From Chondrus crispus (taxonomy: Eukaryota > Rhodophyta > Florideophyceae > Gigartinales > Gigartinaceae): a DNA stretch of 64,000 bases. This document shows positions 33,722 through 44,610 of this stretch, piece by piece (positions within the stretch are counted from its first letter, which is position 1; each line of letters starts with the position of its first letter). The stretch spans positions 22,156 to 86,155 of the forward strand of contig NW_005179262.1 of NCBI RefSeq assembly GCF_000350225.1, given 5' to 3'. The notes below the pieces were generated by a model, which worked only from the letters and a program-made list of their open reading frames with translations, was not told where the DNA came from and searched no databases. Both the position numbers and the translations under genes were made by a program.

Positions 33722-33733
33722 TATCCCCCTTTT
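33722..33733 (-). promoter_or_regulatory. Polypurine tract of gypsy-2
   Basis: On the minus strand AAAAGGGGGATA directly precedes the LTR start. The nested element has AGAAGGGGGATA in the same place, preceded in both by GGGCGCTC. Confidence 0.75.
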
Positions 33734-33841
33734 GAGCGCCCTTGTACAGCGCCAAGCCATCGTATAATCTGCTGCCGTCTCCATCCTTCTCAACCGTCAA
33801 TCAGTCTGCCCGACAAGCAGACAAAGATAAGACGACACATC

Positions 33842-34680
33842 ATGTCTCCGCCTACCTCAGAGGGAACCGTCGATATTACCAACAAAAACCGTCCCGGCGT
33901 CGGTTATTCACGAGACTCTTCTGAGCCTTCGGAACTTCTCTCTGTTCCCCGTTTACCGCCTGTTTCCAACGTATCCGCTCCGGCCTTCCATCCTGGGCGC
34001 GATCCCTTTGCTCCTGTGGCGCGTAGTTCCATTCTATCGAGCTCCTACAAGACAAACTCATGCGGCAATATCCCGCTCTATTCGCTACTGCGAAATGGTT
34101 TTCTGTAACTGGTGTGCGAGATTTTGTCGACATCGATCGTTCCTTCGCTGATGGCGCTATCATGTTACCGGGAATCTCACTGCAAGCCATTCAATCGTTC
34201 GACTGGTTAGCCCGGATTGCTATTCCTACTTCTATTCTCAATCACACTTCCGCCCGTGGTCGTCAAATATTATCGACGCGGTTCATGAATGCTGTTTGCG
34301 ATCGGCTCGAGGTCCCAATGACCGGAGGTCTCATCCACATAGACTACGGCTGTGACACTTGGCAATACCGCACCGACGGTGAGCGTCCATATCTCTACAA
34401 CCTAATAGCCTGGACCCTTGGCAATCCTCCGCGAGAAGCCAACAGTAGATGGTACGGTCAGCGTACTGTAACCAACGACACCATGCTATGGACTCAAGCC
34501 ATAATTCCAAAAGACTTCCGCCATATGCATCGGGGCTATCAGGTTCTCGTCGGACCACTGTGGCCTCCATGGCTCTCCAATTTTTCCTCCTCTTCAAATC
34601 TTCAGCGTGCTTCCCCCCTTCTCATCCCTCTAATTCCTTGTCTTCACCTCCGGAAATCCTCCTCTCCACTTTTTTCTTAG
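33842..34680 (+). pseudogene. Antisense ORF in gypsy-2 3' internal region, unknown product
   Basis: This ORF is opposite in direction to gypsy-2 and starts 120 bases inside the 3' LTR. ATG 33842 opens 88 codons, and after a frameshift near 34030 a second frame runs to 34680. The second frame looks like folded protein: MRQYPALFATAKWFSVTGVR, then FMNAVCDRLEVPMTGGLIHID and WQYRTDGERPYLYNLIAWTLG. After about 34560 the sequence becomes pyrimidine-rich and the frame is probably spurious. Antisense ORFs between pol and the 3' LTR are known from some plant gypsy elements (Tat lineage). No homology to those is claimed. Family unknown. Confidence 0.4.
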
Positions 34681-36530
34681 CACGATCCTCCTTTTTCCTT
34701 GGTATTTTCACGTCTTCCAATTCTACGAGTTTCTCCGTGATTTGTACCATTTCCCTTTTTCCATCGCGGTGTACCTCTTACCTCGTCTTAATGAGCATTC
34801 TTTTTCCCTTCCTCCAGCTTTCGGCATGCGAAACTGCTCTTGTTTTCCTCCTCTTCCCTGCAAACTGTCTTTCCATCAGCGAGCGGCTGCATAACGACTC
34901 CCTACTATTTTTCTCCAGGTCATTTGCCGGCTCGCTCAGCTTACCCGGACGTCCTCAAGGGCATCCGCAACCATCGTTACTTTAGGGTGCATTACTGTCC
35001 GTTTAGCTCCCCGATAGGTGGTTTTTCTCTTCCGATTGCATTCCCCATGCAGAGTCCTTGTTCGTTGTGCTGCATGCTTCATATTTTACGAGCGTCCATG
35101 CCATGTTGAAGTCAAACTCACCCCAAAATTAATAAACTGGCGACAAGAGGTTCGCTAGAAAGCTCCTGTTCGGCAAACTGCGGCGAGGTCAGAAACCAGT
35201 GTCATTCTCATAGTTGTGACGACATAGGCTTTGCCCTCTCTGTCCTTGACAGCTTCCCTTATTCGTGAACTCCGAATCGTGCCACGATTGGTATGGAACT
35301 TCAACTTCCTCGCCCGTGAGCACGGTCAGAGCATACTTTTCACTTCCGAGTTGTCACTTGAAGCGGCGAACTTCGGGGCAACCGCGAAACAATCGTTCTA
35401 ATTTCTCGTAGCGTACGTGAAAAATACCGACGAGTTGTGCGTGCCGTGTGGGATCTTGTACAGTTCTCTGTCAAATTTTGGTCATCCTCCGAGCAGTCAT
35501 CAGGGACCATTTTCCACGTTTCCTTGTCATATAATAGACTTGTTCGCTGATTGTGTTAAAGGCGATCTGGTTTCAGAATTTTCGGCAGTGTGGGTCGTAA
35601 GATACCACGTCGATACGACAAAGTGCTGCTTTTGCGTAATTTTCTGCACAGTAGATGAGACAAACGGGTTCCTTCCTAACGTTCTTTCGTATCTCTCCGC
35701 AAAATGTTTGTTTGAACCCCCTTCCGCTGTACGACCACATGGGTCATACATATTTTGGGTTCATTGCTCTACCGACGTGCCCCTCTATCTCGATCCTCTT
35801 GGCAATCAATTTTTTTCTCGGGAAGTCATGTCAATTTCGCACGATCGTCGTGAAGCGTCGGCGAGGTCAATTTCCTCCTTCATGGACTTCATCCTCCTTT
35901 TGCTAACGACGAGCATGTACGTCGGTCGCGTAGGTCTCCATGATGACGTCTTCTTGGATCTCTTGCGCTCCTCTAGTTCAGACATAAGATATAAGTCCAG
36001 CGACAAAGGCCGATTGCCTACATACTTTCACCAAAACGATCGCAATCCCGATGCAGCGGTGCACTGCGCATGCGATTGTGTGTTCTGTCCCTGGGTCCAG
36101 CTTCCGGGAGAGAGAAGAGAAACCTAAATGGCGAGAAAAAACTGAGGTGTGAGGCAGTGAGTGTTACGTGGGGGAGCTCAACGTTCGCTTCATGGGCTCG
36201 CCAATATGGTCTGACCGGAACGTTTGCGTCATCGACTTACTTCTGGGGGATCAGACATTTTCCTGATGCCCGGTGTATCCCTTCCGCATCGCGGACCGGA
36301 CTGTCTCTCCTACGCGGGGCAGGGAAGCGAAGGGCGACTCGCCAATACGTTGGATCCTGACTCCACCGATTTCTCTATCAACTTCTTTTGGCCCTGTGCG
36401 ACTATTCATCAATCTCCGCTTGTCGCTCCGCGCTCGCCCGCGATGCGGGCTCTTCCTTCGCTCTCCATGAAGCGCCTGGTCTTGAATGTTGAGTGTACTG
36501 TAGACGTCTTCCTTCTCTTGGCGCGGCGAT
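34681..36530 (-). other. Gypsy-2 3' internal region (part)
   Basis: This lies between the nested element's 5' LTR and the antisense ORF. The minus strand is purine-rich. Short frames exist on both strands, for example 35751-35527 (-) and 35417-36127 (+), with no recognised domain. By position it is the continuation of 51185-52051. Confidence 0.45.
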
Positions 36531-36535
36531 GGCCT
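36531..36535. repeat. Target site duplication GGCCT (left)
   Basis: GGCCT directly before the 5' LTR is matched by GGCCT at 51180-51184 directly after the 3' LTR. This proves a single insertion event and fixes both ends of the element. Confidence 0.95.
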
Positions 36536-37680
36536 TGTAGTGCAATACGCACCTGATAAGGGGGGTGAAAAGAAGTGAAAAAGGAAAAAATTGGATACTG
36601 TGGTCCGGGTTTGGGGGACACACGTGTGCGACGAAGCGCACGATTATTTTAATTATTTAATTTATTTACTAATTAGATCTAGAATCTAGAGCCGGGAGCT
36701 ACTGTACTCGCCCCGGCGGGCCTCTATATAACTTAGCCCTTTGACCGACCAAGTCAATAAACCAACCCGAGTTGCCGGAGTTGAATGGCGCCTTGGTCGA
36801 AGTCCGTCTCTACCAAGACACTCGCTTATACCTAAGCCTACGGCATCCTTCAGCGCTCGGGGGTACCCTTCCTTTTTCCTTTATTTCCCAATCAAACCCG
36901 AGTTGCCGGAGTTAGATCTCGCCTTCGTCGAAGACCGCTTCCGTTCACGCGACGCGCTTCCCTTCTACGCTGCTAACGACATCCTCTATTGCTCGGGGTC
37001 CCATTCCTTTTCCTTATCCTTTTACCTTTTCTATCTCTACATCTTTTTTTCCCTTAATTGTGTTGGTTCCATTGGAGTCGGTTGCGACCGATCCGGTGTA
37101 GGTGTTTTAGCCATCGGGCAACACGTTGTGTAGCGCTGCTACTGTTTCAAGTTCCGTCGGAAGGCTGTCGTAACGACACCTCCGTCGAAGGTCTTACTGT
37201 ATAAGACAGAGTTGGTACCACCTACCGCGATCGCGATCGCGCTGGTGAGGGTGTGTTTAGCCATCGGGCAACACGTCGGTAGTAGCGTTGCTACACGGTT
37301 ACGATCCCGTCGGGTAGTGCTGAACAAGCCCCCGTCGTAGACCTTGAATTATACACAAGGTGCTGAAGATGCTCGTCGAGCATTGGCCTTACAACCCAGC
37401 GAACCGCGGTTACATTCTCGTAGACAAGCCCAACCCGCACTCGCCGAGCACTCAAGTCTTCACAAGTCTCTACCACCATTATCCTCCCGGGCCGGGTATC
37501 TTTCCTTAACCCCCCCGTCGGAGTCGCGCTACCGTGGGCCGCAAGCCCACACGAGGGGAAAGGGAGTCTCGAACACTCCGTAGCGCGTGCCATCGGCAGT
37601 GGTTGTTGCTGTTGCTGTTTTTCTTCTTTTTGTTTGACCGCCGGACTGTTTTCGCGGCCTGCCAGGCACATTGCACCACA
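36536..37680 (+). repeat. Gypsy-1 5' LTR
   Basis: It starts TGTAGTGCAA and ends TTGCACCACA (one change from the 3' copy's TTGCACTACA). A TATATAA box at 36725-36731 is followed by AATAAA at 36756-36761. U3 is short (~190 bases) and R-U5 long. The right half contains CT-rich stretches and the TTGTTGCTGTTGCTG run near 37605. Confidence 0.92.
36725..36731 (+). promoter_or_regulatory. TATA box of gypsy-1 5' LTR
   Basis: TATATAA lies 190 bases from the LTR start, with an AATAAA 25 bases downstream. The same arrangement is in the 3' LTR (TATATAA 50224-50230). Confidence 0.5.
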
Positions 37681-37684
37681 AAAG

Positions 37685-37697
37685 TGGTCTCCCGACC
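37685..37697 (+). promoter_or_regulatory. Primer binding site of gypsy-1 (with duplicate at 37771-37783)
   Basis: TGGTCTCCCGACC lies 4 bases inside the LTR and begins with the TGG complementary to a tRNA CCA end. The LTR end plus this site is repeated 86 bases downstream (37759-37800). A shorter piece (CCCGACCTAGAATTGTG) lies between. The tRNA is not identified. Confidence 0.65.
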
Positions 37698-37882
37698 TAG
37701 AATTGTCTACAGGAAACCCGACCTAGAATTGTGTCGACGACAGTCTCGGTCTGGAGACGCACTACAAAAGTGGTCTCCCGACCTAGAATTATGTCGACGA
37801 CAAGGAAGTTGGTCTGGGTAACGGAGTCTCTTTTTTATTTTTTGTTCTTATATTTTTTTAGGTTCGTTCGCTACGCCGAACG

Positions 37883-39967
37883 ATGTCAACAAGCGCACCC
37901 GGGGACGTCGGTCCCGGGGCGAGTAGGAGCGGATCGGCACGGGCGTCGAGGATCCCGAGGGGTCCTCGCACCCGGAGCCAGGCCAATACGGCCATGGATC
38001 CCGGAGATCAAGAATCCCCTACGGGGATTGCCGCCGACAAGAATGACCTCGACGAGAAGTTCCAGAAGATGGGCAGCGAAATTCGCCGAGAGAATAAGAA
38101 AATTCTCGAGGATGAAATAGCCCCATTGCAAACGCAACTTGAGCTGAAAAATTCCGAGTTCCACGCGGCGTTGCAAGAGCTGACCGCGCGCGTGGGACTC
38201 GTCGAGAAAAATTGGCGACGGGACCGACGGCATCGATCCAGAGGTCCTCGCTTCATTGAATCTTTCGGTCAAGGACACGAGGCGCGACGCGAATCAAGCC
38301 TTGGAGTCCTTAGGAAAATTTAGAACAAGCATCGATGAATCGATCGCGCAGCGCAAAGTCTCAAGGACCTTGAGCAGGCCACGAATCAAGCTCCGCAAGG
38401 ATCTGACGAAGAGCCGCTCTCTTCGGGTAGAGAGGGCGACCGTCGATCGAAGAAGGACAAGCCCGCTCGTCAGCGGAGCTCCAAGTCAAAGCCCTCGAAG
38501 AAAGACAACCGACGTGCAAGCAAGGGTCACTGTAGTGACGATCCGGAGGACCGCGACTCACAGTCGGAGTCGCTTGGTCCCTCCGAAGATGGTAACGGCG
38601 GTTCGTCAAACCATTCGGGCAATTCCGAACACCGTTCAGAAGACGGAAACGGAATTTCGTCAAGCAAGAAAATTTCCTCCAGACGAGGCGGAGTCACTTC
38701 GTCCGCCTCGCGGAGAGACAAGGACGCGGAACCCGAGGATGTCGCAACGCGGCGCGGGCCGCGATGGGAGGAGTTGGAGGAGCTGAATCCGACCAACTAC
38801 CTCTTCAAGAAATTACTTTCGTACCGGACGTACCGCTTGCGGAACCCGCAGACATATTTGTCAAGTTCCCGGCGGACCGCCGTGCAAAAAATCAGGAGAG
38901 ATATTCTGCCTAAGGTGAAGAAGGACAACACGTTCACAGGTGAGGACGGGGTCCTTGTGTTGGATTTTTTGGCAAAGTTAGTTCAAGAGTTTGATACTCA
39001 AGAAATGAACAAGGGGCAAGCGATCCGCTTGTTGCCCGAATTTCTAAGCGGCATCGCCTTGAGACAGTACACTTCTGTGTCTCAGACGGCCGGGTCCCAT
39101 CACGGAAAGGTGTCCGTTTGGCCAGAGGCCGTACAGTGGTTGTTAAGGAGTTTCGCAACCGACGGGGCGATCCGTCAAGCCGTGCTCGCATTGCGAGAAG
39201 TTCAGCAAAGACCGTCTGAAGACTAGATGGAATTTTACATTCGCCTAACAGACGCGAGTAATCGCTGTGGGAATGTTTATTGTATGGAGGAGCAGATGAC
39301 CATGTTCATCGAGGGGCTAGATGCCAGCATCAAGCCCATGGTCTCGCAGTATCGACAAGATAACCGAGATGTCTCATTTTTGAGATTGGTAAATTACGCA
39401 AAGGCGCATGGCTCGACGAGCCGCGCCAAGGACAAGAAGACCAAGAAGGTCACGATTCAGACGCCGTCGACGTTCAGGGCGGGGAAGAAGCCCAGGGCTT
39501 CCTATCCCGGTCGTAAAGGTCACGCCGCCGTCCACTTAGCCAAGTCAATCTCCGCTTCAGATGAAGGCGGTGCGCACGGAAGCAGCGAAAATCATTATGA
39601 AGGAGCATTGGTACCCGAAGGCAATTTTATTGAGCCATCGGAGGGCTACGGACACGAGGACTACGGGGCAAGCGCGTCGTCAACTTTACCGACGCCCACA
39701 TACACGACGGAGTCGTTTTCAGAGCCCACGGATCCCGTGATGATGTTCCGGCGGCGCGGCCACACGCCGGCGCCGCGCATTCCGATGGAAGACAAGGGTA
39801 CAACGTTTCGAAGGCCAGCCTGGATGGGAAGGCCGCAACATCAAGGAAGGCCGCCGGCCTGTGGAGAACCTAGGCCGCAATATCCCGTCAAGAAGCACGG
39901 ACTGGTGTGCTATCATTGTTACGAAAAGGGGCACGCCGCGCCAACGTGCATTCTTTCCCTCCGGTAA
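37883..39967 (+). pseudogene. Gypsy-1 gag with zinc knuckle, disrupted
   Basis: ATG 37883 begins a coiled-coil-like, charged N-terminus (KMGSEIRRENKKILEDEIAP). A frameshift near 38200-38330 moves to the frame with a Ser/Asp/Lys-rich linker and then capsid sequence (VLVLDFLAKLVQEFDTQEMNKGQ). TAG at 39224-39226 interrupts just before EFYIRLTDASNRCGNVYC. The CCHC knuckle CYHCYEKGHAAPTC (CX2CX4HX4C) is near 39908-39950. TAA follows at 39965-39967, and the same frame continues to 40183. Gag packages the element RNA. This copy could not make it without readthrough. Confidence 0.85.
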
Positions 39968-40328
39968 ACGCACCGAGTTTTGGAAAATTATGAGGCGTTG
40001 TCTCCGATGGAGAGGTTAGGGATACCATCGACGAGTTATCTGAAGGTCAAGAATTGGTTCGATTCGCAGACGGCGAGCACGCCGAGTGCTTCAACGCCGA
40101 GGTCGAACCCACCCTTCAGAGGGCCCGCCGCGGGGCCCGCGTCGTCGGACGTGAGAAGGAACCCGCAGCCGCAGGGAAACTAGAGGGGGAATCTCGAGGG
40201 AGTAACGAGAGGCGCAGGTTCAACGCACTGCGTCCGGGACTCAGTCCCGTTCCCCGTCTCTAGCAAGAAGGGAAGGCCTCGACGAGGAGGTAGTTGAAAT
40301 AGGGGGTAGGCCGAAGGAGCCGAATGTT

Positions 40329-41330
40329 GTGAAGAAAATTTTAAGTCGAGACAAGGATCGTCCGATGGATCAAATTCGTAGGCCCTGGTACAGGGTTAAG
40401 CGACAAGAGTGTCCAGACAAGATCTTGGTCCTCGCGCGAAAAAACTACAAAGTTTACGCGGATATTGGACCAACGGTCGGATTGATGAGTCCAGTGTTGT
40501 CCGTGTTGGACACAGGTGCCGGACCGAATTTGGTTCGAAGGTCGGAACTTCCGGCAGGAATGGAAATGTTGGTGTCCTACGGACCGACCCAAGACATTGG
40601 CGACGCGAACAATAGGCCACTCCGGACTCTTGCCACAATTACAATGCCTGTGAGGCTTGGAAAATTTGTGGTCGCAGCCGAGTTTATTGTATGCGAAAAA
40701 CTAGCAGTCCCGCTAATTCTAGGCGCGGACTACTGTGACCGGTTTGTGGAAGCAATTTATCCAAGGAAGAAAACGGTTGAGTTGGCGGACTTCTCGGAGG
40801 TTCCGATAGTTAGGCGGTTCTCGACGAGAAAAGGGAAGAAGAATCTCGTCCCGGGAGAGGACGAGAATGACGGAAAGGGGGAGCGAATTTCCCATAAGGT
40901 AAAAGTGGCAAGAGCCACGACTATCGAGCCAGGGACGCAACGCGTCGTGGAATGCACCTCGAAGAGGGCGGGCTTGGTTGTAGTTCAGCCGTACTCGTCG
41001 TTGCACGAAAGGCAGGGGTTAACGTACACGAATGGTGTCGTTCAGGTTGAGCCGGACAGGCCATTTCGTTTACTCGTTGCGAATTTTAGGACATACCCTG
41101 TCAAGGTGCAAAAAGGCCAAGTGGTGGCGGAATTATTACCCCACCCGAGGGCCGTGCTCGAGAGCAAAACCACCATTGGTGAAGTTCTCGGAATTCAAGA
41201 AAGGAAGAAGGAAAATTTTCCTAATTCTACCAAGACGCCTAAGGGCGAGACAAGATGCGAACTGTCGGATCAAGCGCGCGAGGACCAGCCAGAAGAACGG
41301 TCGAGTGGGCTCTCTGCGACGGCATCGTAG
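40329..41330 (+). pseudogene. Gypsy-1 protease region
   Basis: A 333-codon open frame with the retropepsin motif VLDTGAGPNLV (Asp-Thr-Gly), followed by FIVCEKLAVPLILGADYCDRF, which matches the second conserved retropepsin motif. The following ~150 residues link to RT. TAG (41328-41330) separates it from the in-frame RT. The protease itself looks functional in sequence. Confidence 0.88.
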
Positions 41331-44300
41331 AAGCCGGAGCAGCGGATTGAGCCCCCACCGCCGGACGTGGAGGACCTCGACCTGAGCCACGTGCCGGAAC
41401 GGCTGCGCGAGCGGTTCCGACGGATGTTGAAGAAGTACTCTAAGATGTGGGATGGGACCCTTGGTGAAATTAATACCACGGTGCACCGGATCGAGCTGGT
41501 CTCGGAGACCAGGCCCATCGCACAAGCTCCCTACCGGGCCGGTCCAAGGGCTGGGGAGGTCGAGGACGCAGAAGTACAGAAGATGTTAGAAGCAGGAGTC
41601 ATCGAACCGGCGCAGTCAGAATGGGCGTCGCCCGTTTTATTAGTGCCCAAGCCGGACGGATCGATGCGCTTTTGCGTAGACTACCGCAGGTTAAACGCGG
41701 TAACGGTGAAGGACACGTACCCTTTGCCGCGCATGGATGAGTGTCCGGACTCGCTTGGTGACACCAAGGTTTTCTCCGCGTTGGACGCGATTTCGGGGTA
41801 TTGGCAGATGCCTATTTCCGAAGCGGACCGCGACAAGACAGCTTTTTCGTGTCACTCAGGTCTCTACCGTTTTCAAGAATGCCCTTCGGGCTTACCAACG
41901 CGCCGGCGACGTTTCAGAGAGCAATGGATATCCTGCTTTCTCCGTTCCGATGGAAGTCGTGTCTGGTGTATTTGGATGATGTCATCATCTTCAGCAAGTC
42001 TTGGCAAGAACACAATGTTCATGTTGATGAAATACTGTCTGTATTGGAGAAGGCAGGTGTCAAGCTCAAGCTTCGCAAGTGCGAATTTTTCGTCGAAAAG
42101 ATCAAGTACCTGGGCCATGTCGTTCGGATAGGTACATTGGAGGTTGATGCCGCTCGCATCGCGGCGTTGGAACAAGTGAGGTACCCTCAAACGCAGACCC
42201 AGCTCAGAAGCTTCTTGGGACTTTGTAATGTGTACCGTCGGTTTGTCCCACATTACGCGAAAATCGCGCATCCGCTCAATCAACTATTGAAGAAGGGACA
42301 ACCGGTCCAGTTGGAAGGATTCGAAGAACCGTGCAAAAAAGCTTTTTATAAGCTCAAGGACTCCATCTTGGCACCGCCGGTGTTGGCGCTGCCGAAGAAG
42401 GACCTACCCTACTCGGTAGATACCGATGCAAGCGACTATCAAATCGGCGCTGCATTATTTCAAACGCACCCGGATGCGCAACGCAAACCCATCGGGTTCT
42501 TTTCAAGAACGTTAGCCGCAGCCGAGGGAAACTATTCTGTATCAGAAAAAGAATGTCTAGCGGTAATTTGGGCCGTACAGACTTTAAGACCATATCTATA
42601 TGGCGAGCACTTCATCGTGCATACCGACCATGCCTCATTGAGGTGGTTGATGAACGTAACCGACCCCAGCGGGAGATTAATCCGATGGAGGCTACGCCTC
42701 TCGGAATTCGATTTTGAAATCAAGTACAAAAAGGGAAAGGCTAACAGCCAGGCGGACGCTTTGTCAAGGTTGCGAACCGCAGGAGAAACCGTCGACGAAA
42801 TCGACGACGAAATCCTTTGCTTTATGGCCGAATCGGCCGAGGGTACAGTGGAGGACGAGGACAGTTTTGACGCGTTAGACGACATCCTCGCTCTTGAGGG
42901 GGGGACCGCCCCTGATCGCCTCGATCAATTCCAAGCTGTCACTCCGGAGGAGCTCATTCGCGAGCAAGCCGTCGACCCCTTCTGCAACCGCATCAAGGAA
43001 GAAATGGACGCCGGAAAGGTGCGAACGTTCAGCATGAAGACCGAGGAATTCGAAGGAACTCTATGCCGTACCGCGGCGGAGTTTGTACAAGTGGTGATGC
43101 CACAATCGTTAAGGGACCGCGTGCTAGGGTTGAGACACTACACAAAATTGGCAGCCCACCCGGGAGGCAGGAAACCTTTCAAGACTTTGAGAAGATATTT
43201 TTACTGGCCTACGATGGCCCTAGACTGCTATGCAGTCGCGAAGAATTGCGCCGCATGTGCGCGGGAAAGGGTGAAGTTAAGAAGAAACACGAAGGAAATG
43301 AAGCTGTTCACGCCCAAAGCTCTGCTGGAGTTTGTCGCCATCGACATCCTCGGCGAGCTAATTACAATAAACGAGGAAATCGGTATATTCTCGTGATCAG
43401 CGATCGATACTCGAAACTGATACGAACCGTACCGTTGAAGAAGATATCAGCTGCGCACATCGCACAAGCCTTCGTTCACCATTGGGTATTCGTGTACGGA
43501 CCGCCGGTCAAGCTGCTGTCCGACAATGGAACACAGCTCACGGCCCGGTTCTTTCAGAACGTCTGCCGAATTCTCGGCATACGCAATGTGTTCACGACTA
43601 CGTACCACCCACAAGCCAACGGCTAAGTTGAGAGGTTTAACCGCACGCTGACTTCCGCGTTGCAAAAATATGTTGGAGAGCATCCCAAGGACTGGGACCT
43701 ATTTAGCGACGCTGTGACGTTCGCATACAACACGCAAGTTCATCGAACTACGAACATCGCGCCCTTCGAGCTGGTGTTAGCTCGGGCGCCGAGAAGCATT
43801 GCGTTACAAGCCCAGCCAAGTTTAGAAGGAATTAGCTCGAATCGAGCGTACTACCTGAAATGGCAGTCGTGGTCGGAAAGCATGATGGAAGGCGCTGATA
43901 AGAGCTTGCGGAAAGAACAAGCGCGCTACAAGCGAAACTTTGACGCAAGGCTCCGCAAGCCGAAGTATGACATCCCTTCAGGATCATACGTATTCCTTCG
44001 AAAAGAGCAAGGCACGGCCGCCGAGCCGAAACATAAGTTGGCACAAGTGGCTACGGGTCCGTATCAAGTGAAGGTGTCAACTGAGAATACGGTCGTCATT
44101 GCCATCGGCGACCAAGAAGAGCGCGTGTCGCGAGATAGAGTCGAATTAGCCCCTAGTCCCATGGACTACACGCCGATAATCGGGCTACGACAAGCGCGAC
44201 AATTCCTCAATCGAGAAGGGGAACGAGAAGAACCCGCCGCGCAAGCGAAGGATAGGACGGATGGCGGACCTTTGATAAATCAGGAAGCTGCGGGCATCCC

Positions 44301-44610
44301 GCCCGATCTACAAGAGATGGGAGGTTCGGAAGAGCAGGATGAGGATGAGTCGCGGGCTCTTCGGAAGAGGGAAGGACAGTTGGACACGCAGCAAGAAGGA
44401 GCCGAGAGTCAGGAGTATGTGATCGACAAGATCGTGGACCACGGCTACGACGAGGAGAAATTAATTCTCAAAGTGAAATGATATGGGTATACCATCGAGG
44501 ACGCAACGTGAGAACCTATTGAGCAAATCCCCCGCAGCGCGATAGTCACATATTTCCGAAGGAAAAGGCTACCCTTGCCCGCGCAAGTGGAACGCGCAAA
44601 ACCGGGATAG
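41331..44610 (+). pseudogene. Gypsy-1 pol: RT, RNase H, integrase, chromodomain, disrupted
   Basis: RT begins HRIELVSETRPIAQAPYR and continues with MRFCVDYRRLNAVT and SALDAISGYWQMP. A one-base loss near 41876 shifts the frame before RMPFGLTNAPATFQ, and YLDDVIIFS is intact. RNase H: VDTDASDYQIGA, SEKECLAVIWA, VHTDHASLRWL. Integrase: an HHCC region (HYTKLAAHPGG...NCAACARERV), then D in FVAIDILGEL, a frameshift near 43380, D in LLSDNGTQL, and E in VERFNRTL. A TAA (43624-43626) lies where a Gln codon is expected. A chromodomain (EYVIDKIVDHGYDEEKL...YGYTIEDAT) ends pol but has two TGA codons (44479-44481, 44509-44511). Confidence 0.92.

Noticed and set aside
35417-36127. 236-residue plus-strand ORF in the gypsy-2 3' region
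   Set aside because: No recognisable domain, and the opposite strand is equally protein-like. Kept only as part of the internal region.
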